A stretch of DNA of 64,000 nucleotides from Sulfitobacter mediterraneus (lineage in GTDB: Bacteria > Pseudomonadota > Alphaproteobacteria > Rhodobacterales > Rhodobacteraceae), in NCBI RefSeq assembly GCF_003054325.1, contig NZ_QBKU01000001.1, positions 434,001-498,000 of the forward strand. Direction: 5' to 3'. Of this stretch, positions 33,127 to 42,204 are shown in pieces (within the stretch, counting starts at the first letter, position 1; every line of letters starts with the position of its first letter). The notes under the pieces are model-generated. The model saw only the letters and a list, made by a program, of their open reading frames with translations, was not told where the DNA came from and ran no database searches. Made by a program: the position numbers and the translations under genes.

Positions 33127-35151
33127 ATGCGCAACGTCGAAAGCTTTGCCGCCGGTCAATGGGTATCCCCCGGCGCCGGCGCCCGAAATATTGCATCCGC
33201 CATCACCGGCGATGTCATCGCGCAAGCGGGCAACGACGCCTTGGATGTGCAGGCCATGCTTGGCTACGCCCATGACGTTGGCGGCCCTGCCCTTCGGAAA
33301 ATGACGTTCCATGACCGTGCCCGCATGCTCAAGGCCGTGGCGCTGTATCTGCGTGAGCAACGTCAGGCGCTGTATGATCTGAGCTATGAAACCGGCGCGA
33401 CGCTGAGCGATCACAAGATTGACGTGGATGGCGGCATCGGCACGATGTTGGTGTTTGCCTCAAAAGGGCGGCGCGAGATGCCGGATGCGCAGGTCTATCT
33501 GGACGGTCCGCCAGAACAATTGGGCCGTGAGGGTCAATTCTGGGGTCGTCATATCTGCACACCGCTGCAAGGCGTTGCCGTGCATATCAACGCCTTCAAC
33601 TTTCCCGTTTGGGGCATGTTGGAAAAGCTGGCTCCAACCCTGCTGGCGGGTGTTCCTGCGATCGTAAAGCCGGCCACCGCGACCTGCTATGTGACGGAAG
33701 CCTGCGTGCGCATGATGCTGGCCTCTGGCCTTTTGCCGGAAGGGGCGCTGCAATTGGTCAGTGGCGGTCTGGGCGACATGCTGGACCATCTTGATTGTCA
33801 GGATGCCGTGGCTTTCACTGGCTCGGCACAAACCGCGCTCAAACTGCGCACCAATCCTGTGTTGATGGAGCGTTCGGTGCGCTTTGCCTCTGAGCAAGAC
33901 AGCCTGAACGCATCTGTTCTTGGCCCCGATGCAGTGCCCGGCACGCCGGAATTTGATCTCTTTGTCAAAGAGGTCCAGCGTGAAATGACCGCAAAGGCCG
34001 GTCAAAAATGTACAGCCATCCGGCGGATCATGGTCCATGAGGCGCAAATTGATGCAGTGATTTCGGCGCTGTCCGAACGCCTTGCCAAAACCGCGATCGG
34101 CGATCCCCGGCTTGAGACCACGCGCATGGGCGCATTGGTGTCGGCGGGTCAAAAACGCGATGTGCTTGAGAAAGCCGCGCTGATTGGCGCTGAGGCGGAA
34201 CGTGTCTTTGGCGATCCTGACAACTTTGAAGTCGTGGGTGCCGACAAGGAAAAAGGAGCCTTTGTGCCGCCGATGTTGTTCCATTGCGCTGCGCCTGATG
34301 AGGCCGAGCGCGTGCATGACACCGAGGCCTTTGGTCCTGTTTCAACAATCATGCCCTACCGCGATCTGAAAAACGCCATCGACCTGCTGAACAAGGGCAA
34401 AGGTTCGCTCGTGGCCTCTGTGATCACCAATGATGGCGATGTCGCCCGCGAGATGGTTCTGGGCGCGGCGGCGTTCCACGGGCGGCTTTATTTCAACAAC
34501 CGCACCTCGATGGCCGAGGCCACAGGCCACGGATCACCCCTGCCGCATATGGTGCATGGTGGACCTGGACGTGCCGGCGGCGGTGAGGAATTGGGCGGCA
34601 TTCGAGGCGTGATGCATTACATGCAACGTACTGCCGTGCAGGGCAGCCCCGACATCTTGACCGCGATTGGCAAACAATGGGTGCCGGGCACAACCGAGAT
34701 CACCGATCGCGCACATCCGTTTACCCGAACCTTCAACGATCTGGATCTGGGCGAGACCTTCTATTCCGCCAGCCGCGTGGTGACGTTGGAAGACATCGAA
34801 ACCTTTGCCCATTTCACCGGCGACACATTCTATGCCCACATGGATGATGCCGCCGCCAAGGCCAATCCGTTCTTCCCCGGCCGTGTTGCCCACGGCTATC
34901 TGCTGCTGAGCTTTGCCGCCGGCCTGTTTGTGCAACCTGACCCCGGCCCGGTTCTGGCCAACACAGGTTTGGACAATCTGCGGTTCATGGCCCCGGTTGA
35001 AGCGGGGGATAGCATTAAGGTACGGTTGAGCGTAAAGCATAAGACCCCCCGCAATGAGGAATACGGCGAAGTGCGCTGGCATGTGACCTTGACCAATCAA
35101 AACGACGAGGCAGTGGCAGAATACGAGCTGTTGACGATGAATGCCTACTGA
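33127..35151 (+). CDS. paaZ: Bifunctional oxepin-CoA hydrolase / 3-oxo-5,6-dehydrosuberyl-CoA semialdehyde dehydrogenase PaaZ
   Basis: 674 residues. The N-terminal aldehyde dehydrogenase domain spans about 1-520, with FTGSAQTA at the cofactor site and the nucleophilic cysteine in KAGQKCTAIRR. The C-terminal MaoC-like hydratase domain spans about 540-674, with hydratase residues in FAHFTGDTFYAHMDDAAAK and PGRVAHGYLL. PaaZ opens the oxepin ring and oxidises the aldehyde. Full length, so both activities are likely retained. Its last 11 bases overlap the start of the PaaX-family gene. Confidence 0.94.
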   Translation: MRNVESFAAGQWVSPGAGARNIASAITGDVIAQAGNDALDVQAMLGYAHDVGGPALRKMTFHDRARMLKAVALYLREQRQALYDLSYETGATLSDHKIDVDGGIGTMLVFASKGRREMPDAQVYLDGPPEQLGREGQFWGRHICTPLQGVAVHINAFNFPVWGMLEKLAPTLLAGVPAIVKPATATCYVTEACVRMMLASGLLPEGALQLVSGGLGDMLDHLDCQDAVAFTGSAQTALKLRTNPVLMERSVRFASEQDSLNASVLGPDAVPGTPEFDLFVKEVQREMTAKAGQKCTAIRRIMVHEAQIDAVISALSERLAKTAIGDPRLETTRMGALVSAGQKRDVLEKAALIGAEAERVFGDPDNFEVVGADKEKGAFVPPMLFHCAAPDEAERVHDTEAFGPVSTIMPYRDLKNAIDLLNKGKGSLVASVITNDGDVAREMVLGAAAFHGRLYFNNRTSMAEATGHGSPLPHMVHGGPGRAGGGEELGGIRGVMHYMQRTAVQGSPDILTAIGKQWVPGTTEITDRAHPFTRTFNDLDLGETFYSASRVVTLEDIETFAHFTGDTFYAHMDDAAAKANPFFPGRVAHGYLLLSFAAGLFVQPDPGPVLANTGLDNLRFMAPVEAGDSIKVRLSVKHKTPRNEEYGEVRWHVTLTNQNDEAVAEYELLTMNAY

Positions 35152-35932
35152 TCCGTTTTCGGAGAATACAGCCGCGCTGCGTGCCTTGGGCGGGCAGCGC
35201 GTTTGGTCTTTGATGATCAGCCTTTTTGGCGATCTGGCCCAAGGCGCCGGTGATCGGATCGATGGGCCGGTCTTGTCGGCCATCATGGCGCGGCAGCATA
35301 TAAAACCAGAAGCCGTGCGTGTTGCCTTGCACCGATTGCGCAAGGATGGCTGGGTCACTTCCGAAAAATCGGGGCGCATTCGCCAGCACAGCCTCACCGA
35401 CAAAGGCCGCCGCGAAAGCGCAATTGCCAGTCCGCGCATTTACGCCCACCCCGGATCAGAGACCCAGGATTGGCAATTGATCCTGCTTCCGCCCAGCGAC
35501 GCGGACACCAGCGCCGATATGATTGCACGCGGATTTGCCGCGATCACCACTCGTACTTATATCGGTCCGCAATCCGCGCAGCCGCCAGCAGATGCTTTGG
35601 CACTGCCCGGTGACGATGTGCCGGGCTGGCTGCGCAATGAGGTAGCGGCGGATGACCTGCGCGAGGATTACATGCAATTGCTGCGCACATTGACCGACTT
35701 GAAGGCAAAGCTGGACCAGATGTCCGATTTGTCGCAGATCGAAGTGGCGGTCCTGCGCTGTTTGGTCGTGCACAATTGGCGGCGCCTTGTTTTGCGTCAT
35801 GCGCCTCTGCCCCCTGCGCTATTGCCGGAAGACTGGCCCGGCCATGCCTGCCACCGGATGGTGGCATCGCTGCTGGATCGGTTCCCAAGACCTGACATCA
35901 GCCGCATCGCGCAGCAAGCCGCCGCCGCTTGA
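35141..35932 (+). CDS. paaX: PaaX-family transcriptional repressor
   Basis: 263 residues. The N-terminal winged helix has RVWSLMISLFGDLAQGAG and AIMARQHIKPEAVRVALHRLRKDGWV, typical of PaaX, which senses phenylacetyl-CoA. The central and C-terminal parts (VAADDLREDYMQL, CLVVHNWRRLVLR) match the family. It starts 11 bases inside paaZ, so it is part of the operon it probably represses, giving feedback. With the IclR protein at the front, the cluster has two regulators. Start ATG 35141 fits the N-terminal helix. Confidence 0.85.
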   Translation: MPTDPFSENTAALRALGGQRVWSLMISLFGDLAQGAGDRIDGPVLSAIMARQHIKPEAVRVALHRLRKDGWVTSEKSGRIRQHSLTDKGRRESAIASPRIYAHPGSETQDWQLILLPPSDADTSADMIARGFAAITTRTYIGPQSAQPPADALALPGDDVPGWLRNEVAADDLREDYMQLLRTLTDLKAKLDQMSDLSQIEVAVLRCLVVHNWRRLVLRHAPLPPALLPEDWPGHACHRMVASLLDRFPRPDISRIAQQAAAA

Positions 35933-35987
35933 GCAGGCACAAATCCCGCGCTTTCGCCCGCCCTATAACCACGGTATAGGATGGGGC

Positions 35988-36602
35988 ATGACAAATTATC
36001 TCTATCAAAATGACTTGCCGGATGACCTGAATCTGGGTTCGGTGGTCGCTATCGACTGTGAAACAATGGGCCTGAACCCACACCGCGACCGGTTGTGCGT
36101 TGTACAGCTGTCCGGCGGGGACGGAAACGCCCACCTGGTACAGGTCGCCAAAGGCCAGACAGAGGCGCCGAACCTTTGTGCCCTCTTGGAAAACCCCGAT
36201 GTGCTCAAGCTGTTTCACTTTGGACGGTTTGATATCGCCGCCATGCTGAATGCCTTTGGCGCAACAACCGCTCCGGTCTATTGCACCAAGATCGCCAGCC
36301 GTCTGATCCGCACCTACACAGACCGGCATGGCTTGGCCAAGCTGCTGCAAGAATTGCTGCAAATCGACATCTCCAAGCAGCAACAATCCAGTGACTGGGG
36401 CAGCGAGGAGCTTACCCAAGCGCAGATCGATTATGCGGCCTCTGATGTGTTGTACCTGCACCGTTTGCGCGATGAGCTCGACAAACGTCTTGCCCGAGAG
36501 GGAAGGACAGAAATTGCGCAGGCTTGCTTTGACTTTCTGCCGATGCGTGCCCAACTGGATCTCGAAGGTTGGCCCGAAACGGATATTTTTGCACACGCAT
36601 GA
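35988..36602 (+). CDS. rnd-like: Short ribonuclease D-like 3'-5' exonuclease
   Basis: 204 residues holding only the DEDD exonuclease domain. Exo I is AIDCETMGLN, Exo II is LFHFGRFDIAAML and Exo III is YAASDVLYLHRLRDEL (DEDDy type with the tyrosine). The HRDC domains of full RNase D are missing, as is common for the short alphaproteobacterial paralogue. It probably trims structured RNA 3' ends. GGGGC precedes the ATG. It overlaps kdsD by 4 bases, so the lipopolysaccharide genes that follow are co-transcribed with it. Confidence 0.87.
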   Translation: MTNYLYQNDLPDDLNLGSVVAIDCETMGLNPHRDRLCVVQLSGGDGNAHLVQVAKGQTEAPNLCALLENPDVLKLFHFGRFDIAAMLNAFGATTAPVYCTKIASRLIRTYTDRHGLAKLLQELLQIDISKQQQSSDWGSEELTQAQIDYAASDVLYLHRLRDELDKRLAREGRTEIAQACFDFLPMRAQLDLEGWPETDIFAHA

Positions 36603-37561
36603 CCACACCCTTTCTTGATACGGCCCGCCGGGTAATCCGCGCAGAGGCGGAAGCGCTGAACACGCTGGCAGACAGTCTTGATGATCGTTTCCGCGATGCC
36701 ATCGACCTGATGAAAGCCACCAAAGGCCGTGTGATTATCACGGGCATTGGCAAATCAGGCCATATCGCCAACAAGATTGCCGCAACCCTCGCCAGCACAG
36801 GCACACCCGCGCAGTTCGTGCACCCCGCCGAAGCCAGCCATGGTGATCTGGGCATGATCACTGGCGAAGATGTGGTTTTGGCAATCTCCAACTCCGGCGA
36901 AGCGCCGGAACTGGGCAATCTGATCGCCTATTCGCGCCGCTTTGGTATCCCGCTGATCGGGTTGACCAGCCGCCCCGAAAGCAGCCTTGGCAGTCAAAGT
37001 GACGTTTTTCTGCTGCTGCCCCAGATAGCCGAGGCTTGCGGCACCGGCGTTGTGCCCACGTCATCCACCACAATGACCCTTGCGATGGGCGATGCACTGG
37101 CCGTGGCCCTGATGGAGCATCGGGATTTCACCGCCGAGCATTTCCGCGACTTCCATCCCGGCGGCAAGCTTGGCGCGCGCCTCAGCCGGGTGGCGGATCT
37201 GATGCACAGCGGCGCGGCGATTCCCCTTGTCGGCGAAAATGCCAAGATGTCGGATGCTCTGATCGAAATCAGCGGCAAAGGCTTTGGCGTGACTGGTGTG
37301 ACAAGCGCAGACGGCAAGCTGTTGGGAATCATCACCAACGGCGATTTGAGCCGCCATATGGACGGCCTACTGAACCTGACCGCGCGTGATGTGATGACCG
37401 CCTCACCTGTGACAATTGATCCGAGCGCACTGGCGGAAAAAGCTGTGGGCGTGATGAACGACCGTAAAATCACTTGCCTGTTGGTGGTGGACCCGGCCAC
37501 GCCCGACATTCCTGTTGGCTTGTTGCACATCCACGATTGCCTGCGCGTCGGGCTGGGATAA
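36599..37561 (+). CDS. kdsD: Arabinose-5-phosphate isomerase KdsD
   Basis: 320 residues. The SIS sugar-isomerase domain (about 1-195) has ITGIGKSGHIANKIAATL and ISNSGEAPEL, with HPGGKLG at its end. Two CBS domains follow in the C-terminal third (LMHSGAAIPL, MTASPVTI). KdsD converts ribulose-5-phosphate to arabinose-5-phosphate, the first committed step to KDO for lipid A and capsule. Normal length; start overlaps the RNase D-like gene (ATGA). It heads the lptC-lptA-lptB run, as in many Gram-negative genomes. Confidence 0.93.
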   Translation: MTTPFLDTARRVIRAEAEALNTLADSLDDRFRDAIDLMKATKGRVIITGIGKSGHIANKIAATLASTGTPAQFVHPAEASHGDLGMITGEDVVLAISNSGEAPELGNLIAYSRRFGIPLIGLTSRPESSLGSQSDVFLLLPQIAEACGTGVVPTSSTTMTLAMGDALAVALMEHRDFTAEHFRDFHPGGKLGARLSRVADLMHSGAAIPLVGENAKMSDALIEISGKGFGVTGVTSADGKLLGIITNGDLSRHMDGLLNLTARDVMTASPVTIDPSALAEKAVGVMNDRKITCLLVVDPATPDIPVGLLHIHDCLRVGLG

Positions 37562-37566
37562 GCCCC

Positions 37567-38172
37567 ATGCAGGCGGACCGCTATACTCGGCTGGTGTCCT
37601 GGCTCAAGGTTGTGTTTCCGCTGATGGCGCTGGCGCTCTTGTCGACATTGTTTCTGTTGTCGCGGGTGATCGACCCGGAGGCCGTGATTCCCTTTGCTGA
37701 CAAGGAAATTCAGGACCGGTTGAAGGGGCAGCAAGTCACCGGCCCATTCTATACCGGCACCACGGCGGACGGTGACAAGATCGCCTTTGCCGCGCAATCA
37801 CTGACCACATCCAAAACCGAGCGTGGCGTGAACCGTGCGCGAAATGTGGACGTCGAGATTGATCTCGCGGGTGGATCGCAAATTACTCTCGATGCGGCAG
37901 AGGGGTTTTTTAACCTCGCACAGGATAACGTTGATCTTGAGGGGGATGTTATTGTCACAACCTCCACGGGGTACCGGATTGAAAGTGATCTGCTTTCGGC
38001 GCGGATGACCGGCCTTAATCTCAAATCGCCCGGCCCTGTTGATGCGACCGGCCCGATTGGCACCTTGAATGCAGGTAGCATGACCCTCACCTCTGAGGCA
38101 GAGGGCGGGCCTGCCCAATTGGTTTTCACAAATGGCGTGAAGCTGGTATACACCCCAAAAGGCGATGAATAG
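37567..38172 (+). CDS. lptC: LPS export protein LptC
   Basis: 201 residues. A single transmembrane helix near the N terminus (about residues 14-37, LVSWLKVVFPLMALALLSTLFLLS) anchors a periplasmic beta-jellyroll. The LptC family pattern is seen in the regions around NVDVEIDLAGG and LDAAEGFFNLAQDNVDLEGDV. LptC receives LPS from LptBFG and hands it to LptA. The sequence is only loosely conserved, as usual; position between kdsD and lptA supports the name. It is 5 bases after kdsD. Confidence 0.86.
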   Translation: MQADRYTRLVSWLKVVFPLMALALLSTLFLLSRVIDPEAVIPFADKEIQDRLKGQQVTGPFYTGTTADGDKIAFAAQSLTTSKTERGVNRARNVDVEIDLAGGSQITLDAAEGFFNLAQDNVDLEGDVIVTTSTGYRIESDLLSARMTGLNLKSPGPVDATGPIGTLNAGSMTLTSEAEGGPAQLVFTNGVKLVYTPKGDE

Positions 38173-38189
38173 TAATCGAAGTGTTTCTT

Positions 38190-38675
38190 ATGCGAATTTT
38201 CCTGCTTTCCCTGTTTTTGGCGGTTCAAACACTGCCGGCTTTGGCTCAGGGCACCAATGTTGCCTTTGGCACAATCCGTCAGGACACCGGCCAACCCGTT
38301 GAGGTGACGGCTGACAATCTGTCTGTGGATCAGGAAACCGGCACTGCCATTTTCACCGGCAATGTTTTGATCGGGCAGGGTGAAATGCGGCTGTCCGCAC
38401 CGCGTGTTCTGGTTGTCTATCGCGCCGAAAACAAAGGTATCGCCCGACTTGAGGCAACGGGCGGTGTCACGTTGGTCTCTGGCCCCGATGCCGCCGAAGC
38501 GGAGCGTGCCGATTACAACATTGACGATGGCACCATCGTGATGACCGGTAGTGTGCTGTTGGATCAGGGGCCAAACGCCCTGAGTGCGGACCGGATGAAC
38601 ATCCGTCTTGACGATGGCACCGCGCAAATGTCCGGCCGGGTGAAAACCATCATCCAGCAGGGCGGCGACGACTGA
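38190..38675 (+). CDS. lptA: LPS transport periplasmic protein LptA
   Basis: 161 residues. A signal peptide (about 1-20: [20 protein letters not shown]) is followed by an OstA/LptA jellyroll with the repeating strands [21 protein letters not shown] and [21 protein letters not shown]. LptA forms the bridge that carries LPS across the periplasm. The ATG at 38190 is chosen because the signal peptide begins there; a GTG three codons before is in frame. It shares one base with lptB (TGATG). Confidence 0.9.
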   Translation: MRIFLLSLFLAVQTLPALAQGTNVAFGTIRQDTGQPVEVTADNLSVDQETGTAIFTGNVLIGQGEMRLSAPRVLVVYRAENKGIARLEATGGVTLVSGPDAAEAERADYNIDDGTIVMTGSVLLDQGPNALSADRMNIRLDDGTAQMSGRVKTIIQQGGDD

Positions 38676-39433
38676 TGAGCGGGCCTGAACTGACAGTGGC
38701 GGATGGCAATCGTGGTTTGCGGATCGAACATCTGCGCAAATCCTACCGTAAAAAGATCGTGATCCGCGACTTCTCCATGCATCTGGATCGGGGCGAGGTT
38801 GTTGCGCTTCTGGGGCCAAACGGGTCCGGCAAAACCACCACGTTTTATTCTGTCGCGGGCCTCGTTACGCCCGAGGGCGGCAGCGTTACAGTAGATGGAC
38901 GCGACGTCACAACTTTGCCGATGTACCGCCGCGCTCAGCTCGGTATCGGGTATCTGCCACAGGAAATGAGCATCTTTCGTGGGCTGTCCGTGCAAGACAA
39001 CATCTCTGCGATTCTCGATATTTCACAACCGCACAAGCACCAGCGCCGCGAACGCCTTGAAGAATTGCTGTCGGAATTTTCCATCGAACACCTGCGCCGC
39101 GCGCCCGCCCTAGCGCTTTCAGGTGGTGAACGGCGCCGGGTAGAGATTGCCCGCTGTTTGGCGGCTGACCCTAAGTATCTGCTGCTGGACGAACCGTTTG
39201 CCGGGGTCGATCCGATCTCTGTCGGGGACATTCGGCATCTGGTTGCCGATCTCAAAAATCGCGGTATCGGCGTGCTGGTGACAGATCATAACGTACGGGA
39301 AACATTGGAGATTGTGGACCGTGCCTATATCTTGCACGAGGGCCGCGTTTTGATGTCAGGCACTCCCGACGAAGTGGTCCAGAACGAAAATGTGCGCCGC
39401 GTCTATCTGGGCGATAATTTCCGCATTTCCTAA
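38675..39433 (+). CDS. lptB: LPS export ABC ATPase LptB
   Basis: 252 residues: Walker [10 protein letters not shown], signature [14 protein letters not shown], Walker [13 protein letters not shown] and the H-loop [12 protein letters not shown]. LptB drives extraction of LPS from the inner membrane together with LptFG (not in this window). Normal length. A weak terminator follows. In many proteobacteria rpoN stands next; here hpf follows directly. Confidence 0.94.
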   Translation: MSGPELTVADGNRGLRIEHLRKSYRKKIVIRDFSMHLDRGEVVALLGPNGSGKTTTFYSVAGLVTPEGGSVTVDGRDVTTLPMYRRAQLGIGYLPQEMSIFRGLSVQDNISAILDISQPHKHQRRERLEELLSEFSIEHLRRAPALALSGGERRRVEIARCLAADPKYLLLDEPFAGVDPISVGDIRHLVADLKNRGIGVLVTDHNVRETLEIVDRAYILHEGRVLMSGTPDEVVQNENVRRVYLGDNFRIS

Positions 39434-39460
39434 AAACTTCTTAAGACGTTAAGAGTATTT

Positions 39461-39484
39461 CCGCCAAAATCAGGGCGGCTTTTG
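39461..39484 (+). terminator. Short terminator after lptB
   Basis: CCGCC (39461-39465) pairs with GGCGG (39474-39478) around an 8-base loop and is followed by CTTTTG. The stem is only five pairs, so termination may be partial. It lies 28 bases after the lptB stop. The remaining 200 bases before hpf hold no clear gene and probably contain the hpf promoter. Confidence 0.5.
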
Positions 39485-39686
39485 ATTGACTTCCCGCGCA
39501 GGTATTTGCGATGATCAACCCATGGCAACACTGCGTTCCTGTTTGACTTTGCATCGGCCTTATCGCCAAGGCACGAACAAGATCAAGCTGTGCGCAAGGC
39601 CGGTTTCCCGCATCTAGGCACCCTCAACAGACCACGCCCGTGGTCCGTTTTGTGATGCCCGATGACATACATAATAAGGAGAGAGT

Positions 39687-40253
39687 ATGCGGTACCAAAT
39701 CAGCGGCAAACAGATCGATATCGGCGACGCGCTTCAAACCCACGTCAAAGAAGAACTGGGTGAAGCGGTCAAGAAATATGCAGAGCGTCCAACAGATGCA
39801 CAGATTATTTTCTCAAAGTCCGGTCACGAATTTGTCTGCGAAGCAACGGTCCACCTGTCGACGGGCCTCACCGCATCTGCCAGGGCGTCACACAACGAGA
39901 TTTACGGGGCGTTCGACGCCTGTAACGCAAAAATGGAGAAACAGCTCAGGCGATACAAGCGGCGTCTGAAGGATCACCACAAAGACCGGGTAGAGCCTGT
40001 TGAACTTTATGGCGCTTCCTCCTATATCCTCGCCTCGGAAAGCGACTCAGACGCGCAGGAACCTGAAACACTCCAACCCATGATCGTAGCCGAAATGCAG
40101 ACCAAGATCGCAAACTTGTCTGTCGGTGAAGCGGTGATGCAAATGGAACTGGCAGGAGCCCCGGTGTTGGTGTTTCGCAAAGAAGGTGAAGACAGAATCA
40201 ACGTGGTCTACCGCCGCGACGACGGAAACATCGGCTGGATTGATCCTTCATAA
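39687..40253 (+). CDS. hpf: Ribosome hibernation-promoting factor, long form
   Basis: 188 residues. The N-terminal S30AE domain (about 1-100) starts RYQISGKQIDIGDALQTHVKEEL. The C-terminal domain of long HPF is present (about 130-185: PMIVAEMQTKIANLSVGEAVMQMELAGAPVLVFRK), which causes 100S dimers in the same protein without a separate RMF. GGAGAGAGT precedes the ATG. Pairing with ptsN is conserved in proteobacteria. Probably raised in stationary phase; the promoter is in the 250-base gap upstream. Confidence 0.93.
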   Translation: MRYQISGKQIDIGDALQTHVKEELGEAVKKYAERPTDAQIIFSKSGHEFVCEATVHLSTGLTASARASHNEIYGAFDACNAKMEKQLRRYKRRLKDHHKDRVEPVELYGASSYILASESDSDAQEPETLQPMIVAEMQTKIANLSVGEAVMQMELAGAPVLVFRKEGEDRINVVYRRDDGNIGWIDPS

Positions 40254-40295
40254 GGATCGGCAAGAAACGTCCCGCCACCAGAGCAGAGCGTATTG

Positions 40296-40760
40296 ATGCA
40301 GTTTGTAACACTATTGAAACCCGAGGCAGTCAAAGTGCTGACCTCGGCCTCAAGTAAAAAACGGCTGATGCAAGACATCGGCGATTTGGTCGGCGGTGCC
40401 TATGGCATGAACGCGGGCCGTGTTGTCGAGGCATTGATTGCACGCGAATCTCTTGGACCAACAGGTGTGGGGCACGGTGTTGCCCTGCCCCATGCCCGTC
40501 TTGATGGATTGAACGAGGTGGTTGGCGCTTTTGTTCTGTTGGACAAACCGATCGACTTTTCCTCTGTTGATCGTCAACCGGTTGATATCGCCTTTGCCCT
40601 GTTCGCGCCCGAAGATGCCGGTGTTGAACACCTCAAGGCGCTGGCGCTGGTTTCCCGCACATTGCGCGACAACTCCGTGTGCAGCAAACTGCGGGCAAAC
40701 CCCGATGCGGCAACGCTTTATACAATCCTGACCGAAGAAAATTCTGTTCAGGCGGCGTGA
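40296..40760 (+). CDS. ptsN: Nitrogen-regulatory phosphotransferase EIIA-Ntr (PtsN)
   Basis: 154 residues of the EIIA fructose/mannitol fold. The phosphorylated histidine sits in GHGVALPHARL. PtsN is the end acceptor of the PTS-Ntr chain (PtsP, NPr), controlling potassium, nitrogen and envelope responses. The ATG at 40296 is used; a TTG directly before is in frame. Located after hpf, as usual. It converges with the sulfotransferase gene, leaving only 7 bases between stops. Confidence 0.93.
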   Translation: MQFVTLLKPEAVKVLTSASSKKRLMQDIGDLVGGAYGMNAGRVVEALIARESLGPTGVGHGVALPHARLDGLNEVVGAFVLLDKPIDFSSVDRQPVDIAFALFAPEDAGVEHLKALALVSRTLRDNSVCSKLRANPDAATLYTILTEENSVQAA

Positions 40761-40767
40761 TCGCTGA

Positions 40768-42201
40768 TCACCTCTCCGCCCAGCGCGAAAATCCAAACAT
40801 GACATAGTCGCGGTGATAGGCATCCGCCGCCAGTGCCTCGATCTCGTCGTCATAAATATCGGCGAGCGTATATGGCTGGTCTGCTTGGCCCGTCGACAGC
40901 GCAGGAACATGATCAACCCCCGCCGCACGGGCCAGTTCCGCCAATTCCTGCCCAAGGGTTTCCTCGCGGATGATCCGGTCGGGCGGGCAGAGTTCTGCAA
41001 ATCCGGCCAGGGCCTGTGACTGCGTACACCATGACGGATCAACACGGATCGCGGTTTGCCCTGCCAGATTGGCCTTGAGAAAGCTCAGGAACGCCGCAAA
41101 AGCCGTACGATGCGCGGATCGATCATAGCTGGCATTCGGCCCATCCTCGGGCAAAGGCAGATTGTAACGTTTGATCATCGTCGTCCGCAGCTGTTTGTAG
41201 CTGCCCGGACCGGTGCCAAGAATATGCCGGCAAAACGCATCATGGGCACGGGCCGCCGGATGGCGCAGCACCGTAAAACTGCGATGGCCCGGATGCCCGC
41301 GTTTCCACTGGCGCAGCTCTTTTTGATTCATCTTGGTGGGCAGATCAGCCTCCGCGACACCATCAACCGCCGCCAACCAACGCATCACCTGATCCTGCGG
41401 CCCACTGCGCAGCGGCATATAGAGCAAAGATGCCTCCGCCGCCGCGACATAGGACGGCACATTCGGCCCGCGGCGCGGCTCAAAATTTGGGGTTCGGGTC
41501 AGGTCAAACCGGTCCATCCCGGCAAGGCTGACCAGCATATCCTCGTAATTGCGCACCTTGGCCGAGATCGGGCTTGGGTTTTGCTTTTTCAGGCTGGTGT
41601 CCAGCCCCTCAAGCGTTTCTTCCACCCCCAGAAACTGCGCGATGCCATTCATCACTTCAACGTTTTGCAGGTCTTCATAGGCCACGTAAAACGCGGTTTG
41701 CCCCGACACCTGCAACCGGTTCAGCAAGGTGATCTGAAACTGCTGTAGCGCATCAAGATGGCGCTCAAACTCACCTGCATCAAACACCGCCTGCCCGGAT
41801 TTGCGCGCTTTGACATCGGTCAGCTTCCATTGACCCGTTGCCTGTGCGATCTTCCAACTCACGTAGCTTTCGACCGGGTTGCGGGTCAGGATGATCTTGG
41901 CGCAGCCTTTATCCGCAATGATCTGATCAAACACCCGTGGATCGTGATCATGGAAATACCGGAATCCGCCGATACCTGATGGGTCATTCTCGATGGCCTT
42001 TACCAAGACCCTCGGATCGGCATCACGGGTCGCCAGATCAACGCCTAAAATGGGGTCATTGGACGGATACCCCAGAAAATGCGGATTAAATGCCTCCCCA
42101 TGGCAGCGGATGCTGTCAAAGGCATTCAGGTTGGTTTCGAGGAAATTCGACCCCGTGCGCATCTCTGCAAAAACAACAAAACTGTGGAACTGCTGCGACA
42201 T
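40768..42201 (-). CDS. Tandem sulfotransferase-like protein
   Basis: 477 residues in two halves. The first (about 1-240) has a PAPS 5'-phosphosulfate loop in VVFAEMRTGSNFLETNL and a 3'-phosphate site in AKIILTRNPVESYVSWKIA, like Stf0/NodH LPS sulfotransferases. The second (about 255-477) has a similar 3'-phosphate-type segment (SFTVLRHPAARAHDAF) but its loop, LLYMPLRSGPQDQ, lacks the usual T-G-x-T/S, so it may be inactive or structural. It probably sulfates a surface polysaccharide, since it lies in a glycosyltransferase cluster with cysQ. Four bases separate it from the GT14 gene. Confidence 0.75.
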   Translation of the reverse strand: MSQQFHSFVVFAEMRTGSNFLETNLNAFDSIRCHGEAFNPHFLGYPSNDPILGVDLATRDADPRVLVKAIENDPSGIGGFRYFHDHDPRVFDQIIADKGCAKIILTRNPVESYVSWKIAQATGQWKLTDVKARKSGQAVFDAGEFERHLDALQQFQITLLNRLQVSGQTAFYVAYEDLQNVEVMNGIAQFLGVEETLEGLDTSLKKQNPSPISAKVRNYEDMLVSLAGMDRFDLTRTPNFEPRRGPNVPSYVAAAEASLLYMPLRSGPQDQVMRWLAAVDGVAEADLPTKMNQKELRQWKRGHPGHRSFTVLRHPAARAHDAFCRHILGTGPGSYKQLRTTMIKRYNLPLPEDGPNASYDRSAHRTAFAAFLSFLKANLAGQTAIRVDPSWCTQSQALAGFAELCPPDRIIREETLGQELAELARAAGVDHVPALSTGQADQPYTLADIYDDEIEALAADAYHRDYVMFGFSRWAER

Positions 42202-42204
42202 AGG

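Noticed and set aside
39522-39617. 31-codon frame (ATG to TAG) in the gap before hpf
   Set aside because: Short, with no good ribosome-binding site and no sign of conservation by eye; more likely part of the hpf leader.
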